A stretch of DNA of 44,419 nucleotides from positions 1 to 44,419 of the forward strand of contig JAQTPT010000034.1 in NCBI GenBank assembly GCA_028712795.1. Direction: 5' to 3'. The stretch is from Methylococcales bacterium (GTDB taxonomy: Bacteria > Pseudomonadota > Gammaproteobacteria > Methylococcales > Methylomonadaceae). The notes beneath the pieces were generated by a model that worked only from the letters and a program-made list of their open reading frames with translations, searched no databases and was not told the origin of the DNA. Shown piece after piece: positions 33,447 to 42,866 of this stretch. Position 1 is the first letter of the stretch. Every line of letters begins with the position of its first letter. Both the position numbers and the translations under genes were made by a program.

Positions 33447-35117
33447 ATGGCACAAACCATGACTAAAACTTCTCCAGGCTTTTTAGACAAAGAACATACC
33501 ATTGCCGCTCCCGGTTTCAACCGCTGGCTGGTGCCGCCGGCCGCGCTGGCCATCCATTTGTGTATCGGCATGGCTTATGGCTTTTCGGTTTTCTGGTTGC
33601 CGCTATCCAAAGCTGTGGGCATCAAGGAGAGCATTCTGTGTGATCATGAAGTGGGTTTTTTTCAGGAACTGTTTATTACCGGTTGTGATTGGAAGATTTC
33701 AACGCTGGGCTGGATGTACACGTTATTTTTTGTGTTTCTGGGTTCATCCGCGGCTCTGTGGGGCGGTTGGCTGGAGCATGTCGGGCCACGCAAAGCTGCT
33801 GTAATCAGTGCATTGTGCTGGTGTGGCGGTATGTTGCTGTCGGCATTGGGTATATATTTACACCAGTTCTGGATCATGCTGCTGGGTTCCGGTGTGATTG
33901 GCGGTATCGGTTTGGGCTTAGGGTATATTTCTCCGGTGTCTACGCTCATCAAATGGTTCCCGGACCGCCGAGGCATGGCAACCGGCATGGCCATCATGGG
34001 GTTTGGGGGCGGCGCAATGATAGGTTCACCATTGGCGACGGCATTGATGAAACACTTTGCAACGCCAACCAATGTAGGCGTGATGCAAACTTTTATTGCA
34101 ATGGCGTGTATTTACTTCGTTTTTATGATGTCAGGCGCGTTGAGCTACCGCATCCCCGATTCAAGCTGGAAACCTCAGGGCTGGACGCCTCCCGTGGCTA
34201 AAAACAGCAACGGCATGATTACGCCGCACCATGTGCATGTCAAAAACATCTTCAAGATCAAACAGTTTTGGTTATTGTGGGGCGTATTGTGCATGAACGT
34301 GAGCGCAGGTATCGGCGTGATCGGCATGTCATCGCCGATGTTGCAGGAGGTCTTTGGCGGGCAGTTGATCGGCGTTGCCAAAGCTTACGGTGAGCTTGAT
34401 AAAACCCAGCTTGCCGCCATTGCCGCTGTTGCCGCCGGTTTTACCGCGCTGTTGAGTTTATTCAATATCGGCGGCAGGTTCTTTTGGGCGAGTTTGTCGG
34501 ATTTGTTCGGCCGCAAAATGACTTTTATTATTTTTTTCGTGCTGGGCGGTTTGTTGTACATCAGTATTCCCGGTAGCGCCAATGCGGGTAACAAGTTGCT
34601 TTTTGTCGCTGCGTTTTGCGTGATTTTAAGCATGTACGGCGGTGGCTTTTCGACCGTACCCGCGTATCTTGCGGATTTGTTTGGTACGCAAATGGTCGGG
34701 GCCATTCATGGCCGTTTGCTGACTGCCTGGGCAACGGCGGGGATTCTGGGGCCTGTAATTGTCAATTATATGCGTGATTATCAATTGAGTTTGGGCTTGC
34801 CGCGCGAGCAGGTTTATAACCAAACCATGATGATTCTGGCTGGGTTATTGATGATTGGCTTGCTGTGCAACCTGTTGATCCGTCCGGTAGCCGATAAGTG
34901 GTTTATGACTGCCGATGAATTGGCGGAAGAAAAGCGCCATGCCCGCGAAGTAATAGCCGAGGAAGAAGTGCATTTTATAGAAGATGAAGGGCAGGGCAGG
35001 GAGGCAGGCAAACCCACTCAGCCGGCAATGGTTTGGATAGCCTGGGCAATGGTCATTATTCCGCTATCTTGGGGTGTTTACAAAACCCTGATTAATGCGG
35101 CCAAGTTTTTTACCTAA
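33447..35117 (+). CDS. OFA-type MFS transporter (oxalate/formate antiporter family)
   Basis: The 556-residue protein has 12 predicted helices, starting with PPAALAIHLCIGMAYGFSVF (about residues 26-45) and including GGIGLGLGYISPVSTLIKWF and RRGMATGMAIMGFGGGAMIG, the OFA-family signature region. A cytoplasmic loop of about 30 residues separates the halves, and a charged segment (residues about 490-525, ELAEEKRHAREVIAEEEVHF) precedes a final C-terminal helix. The family exchanges oxalate, formate or other monocarboxylates; in a methylotroph formate or a related acid would be plausible, but this is not proved. The gene is monocistronic. Confidence 0.92.
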   Translation: MAQTMTKTSPGFLDKEHTIAAPGFNRWLVPPAALAIHLCIGMAYGFSVFWLPLSKAVGIKESILCDHEVGFFQELFITGCDWKISTLGWMYTLFFVFLGSSAALWGGWLEHVGPRKAAVISALCWCGGMLLSALGIYLHQFWIMLLGSGVIGGIGLGLGYISPVSTLIKWFPDRRGMATGMAIMGFGGGAMIGSPLATALMKHFATPTNVGVMQTFIAMACIYFVFMMSGALSYRIPDSSWKPQGWTPPVAKNSNGMITPHHVHVKNIFKIKQFWLLWGVLCMNVSAGIGVIGMSSPMLQEVFGGQLIGVAKAYGELDKTQLAAIAAVAAGFTALLSLFNIGGRFFWASLSDLFGRKMTFIIFFVLGGLLYISIPGSANAGNKLLFVAAFCVILSMYGGGFSTVPAYLADLFGTQMVGAIHGRLLTAWATAGILGPVIVNYMRDYQLSLGLPREQVYNQTMMILAGLLMIGLLCNLLIRPVADKWFMTADELAEEKRHAREVIAEEEVHFIEDEGQGREAGKPTQPAMVWIAWAMVIIPLSWGVYKTLINAAKFFT

Positions 35118-35219
35118 ATGGTTTATTTTACGGCCATTTTTATCATGTGAAACGTGTTGAAAAACTGTTAGGATAAAACCTGGATGTTAGATGGCGACAT
35201 AACAGAGGTGGGGGTAATA

Positions 35220-36551
35220 ATGAAAAATATCGTTTTAGCGTTTCTGCTGGCGGTGGCTGTACTGGCGAATCCTGTTGCGGCAGAGGGTGTCACGGCGGTT
35301 CGGCCTGAAGATGTCGGGTTATCGTCTCCTCGCCTTGAAAGGATAAGCAATCTAATTAACAGAATAATCGAAGAAAAGAAGATAGCAGGCGCGGTCGTCC
35401 TTATAGCACGAAACGGGAAGATCGCCTATTTCAATGCATTTGGTCAGGCGGATAACGGCAAACCGATGCAAAAAGATACGATGTTTCGCGTCGCGTCGAT
35501 GACCAAGCCACTGGTGACCGTGGCGGTGCTTCAGTTGTACGAGGAAGGCCGTCTGCTGCTTTCGGATCCGGTAGCCAAATACATCCCGGAATTCGCGCAT
35601 CCGAAAGTGCTGGAAATGCGGCCCGAGGGCTCCAATCCTCCGTTCAAACTGGTGCCTGCAAAACGGGATATCACCATCAAGGATTTGCTCACCCATACCG
35701 CAGGCTTGCCTTACAGTTTTGCAAGCGACTGGTACCCCAAAGACCCGCTGTACCGGCAGATGCATGCCCTGTATCAGGAAGCGGGCATCAGCAGCGGGCT
35801 CTATGAAACCGAAGGAACCATCGGTGATATGGTCAAGCGGCTGGCTCGGCTGCCTTTATCCAGACAGCCGGGGGAGGCGTTCGAATACGGCATGGCAGCG
35901 GATGTGCAGGGCTATCTGGTCGAGGTTGTTTCAGGCATGAAGCTTGACGATTACATGCGCGAGAAGATATTCAAACCACTGAAAATGAAAGACACCTATT
36001 TTTTCCTGCCGGAAAGCGAACAACACCGGCTTTCGGCATTATGGAAAACCGACTGGCATGGCAAGCTGGAAAAAGTAACCGATGGCCCGCGACAAGAAGG
36101 AGGCTATGTCTATTCGGCCAGCTATCAGTACAAGGGGCCGAAAACTTTCCTCTCCGGCGGGGTCGGCGTAGTCAGCACGGTTTATGACTATTACCGCTTT
36201 TGTCAGATGCTGCTGAACAAGGGCGAACTGGATGATGTCCGCCTGTTGAGCCGCAAGACGGTCGAGTTGATGACCGAAACCAATCAAATCGGCAAGCTCA
36301 ATGCGACTACGCTGCATGACGACGGGTGGAAATTCGGGCTGGGCGTGGCGATTCAGGCAGACCGTTCGCATAATGTGGACAGCGGCGATGCCGGGGCCTT
36401 CGAATGGGCGGGGATTTTCTCCACGCGGTTCAGCGTCGATCCGAAGGAACAAAAAATTACCATCTTCATGTCGCAGACACATCCCTTCCATTTCCATTTT
36501 GATTTGTGGGATAAGCTGCTGGTAATGTCCAGCTCCAGTATTGCTGATTAA
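35220..36551 (+). CDS. Secreted beta-lactamase-fold serine hydrolase
   Basis: The 443-residue protein starts with a signal peptide (MKNIVLAFLLAVAVLANPVA, cleavage likely after AAA or VAA-EG) and is periplasmic. The catalytic S93-M-T-K96 is in RVASMTKPLVT and the second motif is a Y223-G-M variant (EAFEYGMAADVQGYLVEVVSG read in parts), as in esterase-type members. It resembles EstB/6-aminohexanoate-hydrolase-like enzymes more than true beta-lactamases. The ATG at 35220 has a GGTGGGGG upstream. The stop is 16 bases before the solute-binding gene at 36568, so it may be the first gene of the signalling operon. Confidence 0.92.
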   Translation: MKNIVLAFLLAVAVLANPVAAEGVTAVRPEDVGLSSPRLERISNLINRIIEEKKIAGAVVLIARNGKIAYFNAFGQADNGKPMQKDTMFRVASMTKPLVTVAVLQLYEEGRLLLSDPVAKYIPEFAHPKVLEMRPEGSNPPFKLVPAKRDITIKDLLTHTAGLPYSFASDWYPKDPLYRQMHALYQEAGISSGLYETEGTIGDMVKRLARLPLSRQPGEAFEYGMAADVQGYLVEVVSGMKLDDYMREKIFKPLKMKDTYFFLPESEQHRLSALWKTDWHGKLEKVTDGPRQEGGYVYSASYQYKGPKTFLSGGVGVVSTVYDYYRFCQMLLNKGELDDVRLLSRKTVELMTETNQIGKLNATTLHDDGWKFGLGVAIQADRSHNVDSGDAGAFEWAGIFSTRFSVDPKEQKITIFMSQTHPFHFHFDLWDKLLVMSSSSIAD

Positions 36552-36567
36552 TTTAATGAGGTTCATC

Positions 36568-37173
36568 ATGAAACATTATAAAAATCCAGCTTTCTCTTGT
36601 CCGGCATGGGCCGGCATGGTCCGCCTGTTGACACTGTTTTGCCTGGTTTGTTCGTGGAATGCGCAAGCAACGGCTCCGCGCATCACGTCGCAAATGTTCG
36701 GGGAAGAAAAGAAAGCCGATATCGTGGGATATCAACTCGCGCCGCTGGATGCAGCCGCCAAGCAGGATGGCGAACTGGCGGTGCAAATCGTGATGGAGGC
36801 TTTCAAGGCGGCAGGCAAAACGCCGTTGGTGGATGTGCTGCCCTCAAAAGAACTGGCCAGGTATGCGTTGTTCAATAACGATGCGGTGGCTTTAATTGGG
36901 AGCCCGCAGGATTTGACGGCGAAGGAAAAGAATCAGTACCACTTGATTACATTCTACCTAAGAGGCATTCCTCCCGGCGAGGAGCCGGTTTCCCTGATCT
37001 TCGCCAAAAAGAATCCGCGCGGGAAAGAGTTGCAGTCCGCCTTCAAGGAAGGTCTACAGAAAATCATCAAAAGCGGAAAGTATCTTGAACTCCTGGAGAA
37101 GTATTACGGCAAGGCTAATGTGCCCGCCGATTATCCCAGCCGTTTGAAGCGCCATAATCCCGGCTGGAAATAA
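36568..37173 (+). CDS. Periplasmic solute-binding-like protein, short form
   Basis: The 201-residue product has a signal peptide (about residues 1-34, ending NAQA) and then a type 2 periplasmic binding-protein-like fold. Visible parts are DGELAVQIVMEAFKAAGKT, VDVLPSKELARYALFNNDAV and a C-terminal FKEGLQKIIKSGKYLELLEKYYGK helix. It is shorter than the usual 240-280 residues and probably lacks part of a lobe. The C-terminus is similar to that of the next gene (EKYYGKANVP versus ENFYGKNNIP), so they are paralogues. It overlaps that gene by one base (TAATG). There is no ABC permease; the position suggests a ligand-sensing role. Confidence 0.85.
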   Translation: MKHYKNPAFSCPAWAGMVRLLTLFCLVCSWNAQATAPRITSQMFGEEKKADIVGYQLAPLDAAAKQDGELAVQIVMEAFKAAGKTPLVDVLPSKELARYALFNNDAVALIGSPQDLTAKEKNQYHLITFYLRGIPPGEEPVSLIFAKKNPRGKELQSAFKEGLQKIIKSGKYLELLEKYYGKANVPADYPSRLKRHNPGWK

Positions 37174-38021
37174 TGCTTGCTGCCTCAACGAAGAGCTGTG
37201 GAAAAGCTGCCTGCGGCGATGCGGCATTCGCATTGCTATTCTTGTTGCTGCTAGCGGCAGCAGGCATTGTCCGGGCCGGGAACACTCCCGTCGTTTTTCA
37301 GTCAACCGAAACGCCCCCCTACTGGAGTGAGTATCTTCCTGAAAATGGCTTTGCCGGCGCCATGCTGAAACTGCTGTCGGCCGATGCCGGCGTAGAGTAT
37401 TCACTTGAATTTGTGCCGGTAAAGCGTTTCCGGAACAGTATTGCGACATATATGGTCGGCGACCCGGAGCTACTGATAAACCAGAAACATCGGGCCATCC
37501 TTCCCATCGGCCTTTTCCGTTCGGCATTTTTCTATTACAAACCTCATCATGAGACGATCGAATTCCGTAATCTGAGAGGCTTGCAGGGATACACTCTGGG
37601 GGTGTTGCGGGGGACGCTCGAAGACAAGGACTATTTCGACAAAAATGGCATCAAAGTGGAAGAGAGCGACTCGGTTGAGTCGCTGCTGAAGAAGCTTAAG
37701 AGGGGAAGGATCGATTTCTGTATTCTGGTAAACGGCACAGGTACTTACTGGATCAAACAAATTTTTCCGGAAGAACAAGATAATTTCGTCAAGGTAGTCA
37801 TTCCGGGATCGTACCGTCCCATTGCCATCATGATAGATGTGGACGTTCCAGAGGGCAAGGATATCGCCGCGCGCTACCGGTTCGTGCTGGACAAGACGCT
37901 GCGCAGCCGGAAATATCATGACATTCTGGAAAACTTTTATGGCAAAAACAACATCCCTGGCGAGAGGTTCGATGAGTTGAAAAGATTTCAACAGTATTAC
38001 GCGAGCACTTGGGACAACTAA
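37173..38021 (+). CDS. Periplasmic solute-binding-like protein
   Basis: The 282-residue protein has a signal peptide (about residues 18-35, LFLLLLAAAGIVRAG) and an SBP_bac_3-like domain: ETPPYWSEYLPENGFAGAML, YSLEFVPVKRFRNSIATY, LQGYTLGVLRGTLEDKDYF and SVESLLKKLKRGRIDFCILV. It ends in SRKYHDILENFYGKNNIP. Such proteins usually bind amino acids or similar ligands for ABC import, but no permease or ATPase is near. The TAA overlaps the ATG of the hybrid kinase (TAATG), so all three are coupled. The likely role is to present a ligand to the kinase's periplasmic domain, as known for other binding-protein/kinase pairs. Confidence 0.88.
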   Translation: MLAASTKSCGKAACGDAAFALLFLLLLAAAGIVRAGNTPVVFQSTETPPYWSEYLPENGFAGAMLKLLSADAGVEYSLEFVPVKRFRNSIATYMVGDPELLINQKHRAILPIGLFRSAFFYYKPHHETIEFRNLRGLQGYTLGVLRGTLEDKDYFDKNGIKVEESDSVESLLKKLKRGRIDFCILVNGTGTYWIKQIFPEEQDNFVKVVIPGSYRPIAIMIDVDVPEGKDIAARYRFVLDKTLRSRKYHDILENFYGKNNIPGERFDELKRFQQYYASTWDN

Positions 38022-41000
38022 TGCGGCAGTCAAAAGATAATGTTATGGTTTCATCTTCCAGAAAGCCAAAATCACTTTATCATAAACTTACAGTAGCTTT
38101 GGTCGTGCTGGTTTCGCTGGTGTCGATTACGGCCAACCTGTTTAATTATCTGTACTTCGCGCACGAGGCGAAAGCAAACTATGAGCATGCGTTGTCGAAT
38201 TATGAAGCTTACCTTCTTGAAGCGCTCGAATGGCCCCTCTGGAACATCGACGATGAACTGATTGACAATATCGGCAGCGCTTTTGCGTCAAATGCGGAAA
38301 TCGTCTCGCTAACTATCCGCGACGATCAGCAGCGGGTCATCTATCACAACGAAAAGCCCAATGGAAGTCAGGTCAAGCACGAGGTAGCCATCAAGCACAA
38401 CGGGCAAAATATCGGCAGCGTTGAGACCGGGTTGTCGTTGCGCGTGTACGAGGAGAGAATCCGGCAACTGATGTTGGTCAGCCTGGCTACCATGATTCTG
38501 CTTATTTTTGTCCTGCTAAGTGCAACAAGCTGGATATTACGGAGATTGTTAAGAAAACCGGTAGAGGCATTTGTCGGCGCAACCAATGATATGGTCGAAG
38601 GCAAATACCGGCAAATTGATCTGCCGGAAACCTATGTGGAGTTCGCTCCCGTTCTTTCCGGCTTCAAGACTATGATGGATGCCGTGGCTAGCCGCGAGAG
38701 CCGACTGCGCCAGAACAACGTGCAGCTTGCCTTGGAAATTGATGAACGCATCCGTGCCGAAGAGTCTTTACGGGAGAGCGAAGAGCGCCTTCATCTCGCC
38801 ACTGCGGCCGGGAATATTGGCGTATGGGACTGGGATGTCGCCAGAAACGTACTGACATGGGATGAAAACATGTATGTCCTCTACGGGATTCGCAAAGAGG
38901 ATTTCGGCAGTTCCTATGATGCCTGGATCGATACGCTGCATCCCGATGACCGTCAGTTTGCCGAGGGTGAAATACAGGCTGCGCTGCGTGGCAAACGGGA
39001 ATTTACACCCGAATTTCGTATCGTTCGTCCGGATGGAACCATTCGGATTATGAAGGCTGCCTCCAAAACCTATCACAGCCCGCAGGGCAACCCCAGCCGA
39101 ATGGTTGGAATCAACATCGACATCACCGAACGCAAAAAAGCGGAAGAAGCTGCCCAGGCCGCCTCTCAATATGCCCGCAGCCTGATTGAAGCGAGTCTGG
39201 ATCCCTTAGTGACGATCAGCGCCGAAGGCAAGATCACCGATGTCAACACCGCCACGGAACGCGTGACCGGCGTGGACCGGGCCAATCTGATCGGCAGCGA
39301 TTTCGTGGACTATTTCACCCTTCCGGGGAAAGCGCGCAAGGTGTACCAACAGGTATTTTCGCAGGGTTTTGTAACCAATTATCCGCTAGCTATTCGCCAT
39401 GTGTCAGGCAAGGTCACCGACGTGTTGTACAATGCCAGCGTCTACCATAATAAAGCTGGCGAAGTGTTGGGCGTGCTTGCTTCCGCGCGTGATGTAACCG
39501 AACGCAATAAAGCGGAACAGGAACTGGCGCAACTGAGCTTGCAGAACAGGACGATTCTGGATTGCGCGGGAGAAGGCATCTACGGACTGGACACCGGCGG
39601 CCGATGCACGTTTATCAATCCCGCGGCATTGCAATTTCTTGGTTTTAGCACCGAAGAGCTGCATGGCCGGCAGAGTCATTCCATGTTCCATCACACCCGG
39701 GCGGATGGCAACCCTTACCCGGCGGAAGAATGTCCGGTTCACGCCGCGTACAAAGAAGGGGTTGTTCATCGCGGGAGCGATCTGTACTGGCGCAAGGATG
39801 GCAGCAGTTTTCCCGTGGACTTTATCAGTACGCCGATCATGGAGGGAGGAGAAGTCACCGGGGCAGTAGTGACTTTCCGCGACATCACCGAACGCCAGCT
39901 GGCCGAGAAGCAGTTGCGACGCAGCCTGCAGGGCCTGGCCGAAGCGCAACGAATTGCTCACTTGGGCAACTGGAATCTTGACCTTGTGCATAATGTGCTC
40001 ACCTGGTCGGATGAGATTTATCGTATCTTCGAAATTGACCCGGAAAAAACCAGCGTCTCCTATGATGCGTTTCTGGATGCAATTCATCCCGATGACCGCG
40101 AACTGGTAAAAAACGCTTACGCCGAATCCATCAAAAACAATACGCCTAACGACATAGAGTACCGGCTTCTGATGAAGGACGGGCGCGTCAAATACCTGAA
40201 CGAAAAATGCGAGACGCATTACAGCCCGGACGGCAAGCCGTTATATTCAGTAGGCACGGAACATGACATCACCGAACTGAAGAAAACGGAAGCAGAGCTA
40301 AAGCGGTATAAGGATCACCTGGAGGAAGAGGTAGAGCAGCGCACGGCCCAGCTGGAGCTGGCGCTCAATGCGGCCGAAGCGGCCAACCGCGCCAAGAGCG
40401 TGTTCCTGTCCAATATGAGCCATGAGTTCCGCACACCCCTGAATGCGATTCTGGGTTTCTCCAGCCTGATGCGTCAAGATATGCGGCTATCAGAGAAGCA
40501 GCATGAGAACCTCGATATCATCAACCGCAGCGGCGAGCATCTCCTTGCTCTGATCAACGATGTGCTGGAAATGGCCAAAATTGAAGCCGGTCGAGTGCAG
40601 CTGGAGAACGCCCCCTTGGATCTCGGTGGTCTGGTGCGTGATGTCACCGATATGATGCATCTGCGCGCCCAGGAGAAAGGGCTGCAACTGCTGATCAACC
40701 AGTCTTCGGAATTCCCGCGTTATATCAAGGGTGACGAGGCGCGCTTGCGTCAGATCTTGATCAACCTGGTCGGCAATGCGGTGAAATTTACCCAGCATGG
40801 GGGTGTTACCGTGCGCTTTGGGCTAAAGCCGCGGGCCACGCCGCAACGCCTGCTGATCGAGGTCGAGGACTCCGGCGAGGGCATCAACCCGGAAGACCTG
40901 CAAAATATCTTCGAGCCATTTGTGCAGCTGGAGCAAACGACTACGCAAAAGGGTACTGGCCTGGGGTTGACGATTACCCGGGAGTTTGTGCAAATGATGG

Positions 41001-41779
41001 ACGGAACGATCAATGTTGAGAGCGCTCCGGGTAAGGGCTCAACCTTCCGGGTGGAGTTGCCGGTGGAAAAGGTTGCCGCAGCCGACGTGACCAGGCCGGA
41101 AAGCATAGTGCAGGGCGATATTACCGGCTTGGCTCCCGGCCAGCCCGAATACCGCATCCTGATCGTTGAAGACCAGTTGGAAAATCAATTATTGCTCGCC
41201 AAACTGATGGAAAATGTTGGCTTTCCGGTTAAGGTGGCGGCGAACGGCGAGCAGGCCGTGGGACTATTCCAGAGCTGGCGGCCGCATCTGATCTGGATGG
41301 ACCGGCGCATGCCGGTGATGGATGGCGTGGAAGCGGCGCAGCGAATCCGCGAGTTGCCCGGCGGCAAGGAGGTGAAAATAGTCGCAGTAACAGCCTCGGC
41401 CTTTACCGAGCAGCGCAACGACATGCTCGATGCAGGTATGGATGATTTCCTGAGCAAACCCTACCGCTTCAACGAAATATATGAATGTTTGACCAAACAG
41501 TTGGGCGTGCAATACACTTATGCCGAGGTACAGGCGGCTGAAGGGGTAAGCAATAGTGAAGTAACCGCGCAGATGCTGGCGGTGTTGCCGCCGGAGTTGC
41601 GCAGTGAGCTCCACGATGCTTTGGAAAGCCTGGAGAGTGAACGCATCGCTGCCGCAATTGAGCAAGTCGCATCCTATGATTCCAAGTTGCACAAGACGCT
41701 GTCTCGTCTGGCTGACAACTTCGATTATCCGGCTATCCTGAGGGCGTTACAGATGAATCAACCGTTAAATGCGGCATGA
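38021..41779 (+). CDS. Four-PAS hybrid histidine kinase with receiver domain
   Basis: The 1252-residue membrane kinase has a helix at about 23-45, a periplasmic domain (about 46-147, with LEALEWPLWNIDDELI), a second helix (about 148-172) and a HAMP linker. Four PAS domains lie at about 255-370, 380-495, 500-625 and 635-750; the first and fourth contain the LHPDDR/IHPDDR motif of PAS_3 types. HisKA has H801 (SNMSHEFRTPLNA). The ATPase has LINLVGNAVKF and GTGLGLTI. The receiver has D1094 in IWMDRRMPVMDG. About 80 C-terminal residues are helical and lack an Hpt histidine. It starts at the overlap with the binding protein and ends overlapping the HD-GYP gene (ATGA). Confidence 0.95.
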   Translation: MRQSKDNVMVSSSRKPKSLYHKLTVALVVLVSLVSITANLFNYLYFAHEAKANYEHALSNYEAYLLEALEWPLWNIDDELIDNIGSAFASNAEIVSLTIRDDQQRVIYHNEKPNGSQVKHEVAIKHNGQNIGSVETGLSLRVYEERIRQLMLVSLATMILLIFVLLSATSWILRRLLRKPVEAFVGATNDMVEGKYRQIDLPETYVEFAPVLSGFKTMMDAVASRESRLRQNNVQLALEIDERIRAEESLRESEERLHLATAAGNIGVWDWDVARNVLTWDENMYVLYGIRKEDFGSSYDAWIDTLHPDDRQFAEGEIQAALRGKREFTPEFRIVRPDGTIRIMKAASKTYHSPQGNPSRMVGINIDITERKKAEEAAQAASQYARSLIEASLDPLVTISAEGKITDVNTATERVTGVDRANLIGSDFVDYFTLPGKARKVYQQVFSQGFVTNYPLAIRHVSGKVTDVLYNASVYHNKAGEVLGVLASARDVTERNKAEQELAQLSLQNRTILDCAGEGIYGLDTGGRCTFINPAALQFLGFSTEELHGRQSHSMFHHTRADGNPYPAEECPVHAAYKEGVVHRGSDLYWRKDGSSFPVDFISTPIMEGGEVTGAVVTFRDITERQLAEKQLRRSLQGLAEAQRIAHLGNWNLDLVHNVLTWSDEIYRIFEIDPEKTSVSYDAFLDAIHPDDRELVKNAYAESIKNNTPNDIEYRLLMKDGRVKYLNEKCETHYSPDGKPLYSVGTEHDITELKKTEAELKRYKDHLEEEVEQRTAQLELALNAAEAANRAKSVFLSNMSHEFRTPLNAILGFSSLMRQDMRLSEKQHENLDIINRSGEHLLALINDVLEMAKIEAGRVQLENAPLDLGGLVRDVTDMMHLRAQEKGLQLLINQSSEFPRYIKGDEARLRQILINLVGNAVKFTQHGGVTVRFGLKPRATPQRLLIEVEDSGEGINPEDLQNIFEPFVQLEQTTTQKGTGLGLTITREFVQMMDGTINVESAPGKGSTFRVELPVEKVAAADVTRPESIVQGDITGLAPGQPEYRILIVEDQLENQLLLAKLMENVGFPVKVAANGEQAVGLFQSWRPHLIWMDRRMPVMDGVEAAQRIRELPGGKEVKIVAVTASAFTEQRNDMLDAGMDDFLSKPYRFNEIYECLTKQLGVQYTYAEVQAAEGVSNSEVTAQMLAVLPPELRSELHDALESLESERIAAAIEQVASYDSKLHKTLSRLADNFDYPAILRALQMNQPLNAA

Positions 41780-42801
41780 CAGATAAAGGCAAAATACTCG
41801 CAATAGATGACACGCCTGCCTCGTTGATGCTGTTGACGAACATTCTGAAGGCGGAGGGCTATGATGTGCGTTCCGCGATCAGTGGCGAACTTGCCTTGCG
41901 CGCGGCCACCAGCAACCCGCCCGATCTGGTGTTGCTCGATATTCGCATGCCTGAAATGGACGGCTACGAGGTTTGCAGGCTTCTCAAGGCTCAACCGGCG
42001 ACGCGCGATGTGCCGGTGATTTTTGTCAGCGCTATTTCGGAAACGGACGAGAAGGTGCAAGGTTTCGAGCTTGGCGCCGTCGACTTTGTTACCAAGCCCT
42101 TTCACCGTGACGAGCTGCTGGCCAGAGTGCGCTCCCATTTGGAGCTGAACCGGTTGCGCCATCATCTGGAGTTTTTGGTGGAGGAGCGCACAGTTGAGCT
42201 CAGGGCGAGCGAGCAAAAACTGAGAACCAATCTGTTCGATTCGGTCACGGCGCTTGCCGCCGTCGTTGAAATGCGCGATCCCTATACCGCTGGACATCAG
42301 CGGCGCGTCGCCAAGGCTGCTGTTGCCATGGCCAAGGAGCTTCAGCTTGCCGATGAGCGGGTTGAGGGAATATACTTGGCCGGTGTTGTTCATGATGTCG
42401 GCAAGATTCGAGTCCCGGCCGAGATCCTCATCAAGCCTGGGCAGCTCAGTGAGCTGGAATTTGCCATCATCAAAGAGCACTCCCGGAACGGTTTCGAAAT
42501 ACTTAAAGGCATCGACTTTCCCTGGCCGATCGCGCAAATAGTGCTGCAACACCATGAGCGGCTGGATGGTTCCGGTTACCCGCAGGCGCTGACGAGCGGC
42601 CAAATCCTGTTCGAGGCCAAGATTATTGCGGTGGCTGACGTGGTGGAATCGATGGTCTCTCATCGCCCTTACCGGCCAAGCATGGGGCTCGATATGGCGC
42701 TGAGCGAAGTCGAACTCAATAAAGGCAAGCTTTACGACCCTGTCGTGGTAGAAGCCTGTATCACCCTTTTTCGGGAACGGGGCTTCAACTTCTTGAGTTG
42801 A
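41776..42801 (+). CDS. Response regulator with HD-GYP cyclic-di-GMP phosphodiesterase domain
   Basis: The 341-residue protein has an N-terminal receiver (residues 5-120) with D11-D12, phosphoacceptor D55 (LVLLDIRMPEMDG) and K107 (VTKPF). A coiled linker follows, then an HD-GYP domain with HDVGK at 206-210 and HHERLDGSGYP at 259-269, both intact. HD-GYP proteins of the RpfG type hydrolyse cyclic di-GMP, so the output is probably a change in the second messenger. Its start overlaps the kinase gene by four bases, so it is almost certainly the partner regulator. Confidence 0.96.
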   Translation: MTDKGKILAIDDTPASLMLLTNILKAEGYDVRSAISGELALRAATSNPPDLVLLDIRMPEMDGYEVCRLLKAQPATRDVPVIFVSAISETDEKVQGFELGAVDFVTKPFHRDELLARVRSHLELNRLRHHLEFLVEERTVELRASEQKLRTNLFDSVTALAAVVEMRDPYTAGHQRRVAKAAVAMAKELQLADERVEGIYLAGVVHDVGKIRVPAEILIKPGQLSELEFAIIKEHSRNGFEILKGIDFPWPIAQIVLQHHERLDGSGYPQALTSGQILFEAKIIAVADVVESMVSHRPYRPSMGLDMALSEVELNKGKLYDPVVVEACITLFRERGFNFLS

Positions 42802-42809
42802 AAGTCAGC

Positions 42810-42829
42810 AAGGCACAGCTTTGCGCCTT
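42810..42829 (+). terminator. Possible terminator after the signalling operon
   Basis: AAGGC and GCCTT form a short stem with an inner CA/TG pair, followed by only a few T residues, 9 bases after the HD-GYP stop codon. The structure is weak. Confidence 0.35.
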
Positions 42830-42866
42830 TTGCGTTTCAGGCAATCTTTAGGAAACCGCCTTGGCA

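Noticed and set aside
39404..40219. Long minus-strand frame opposite the hybrid kinase
   Set aside because: It is a shadow of the PAS-domain coding sequence with no start signal or plausible protein features.
41758..42663. 301-codon minus-strand frame opposite the HD-GYP gene
   Set aside because: The plus strand encodes intact receiver and HD-GYP motifs; the opposite frame has no recognisable domain.
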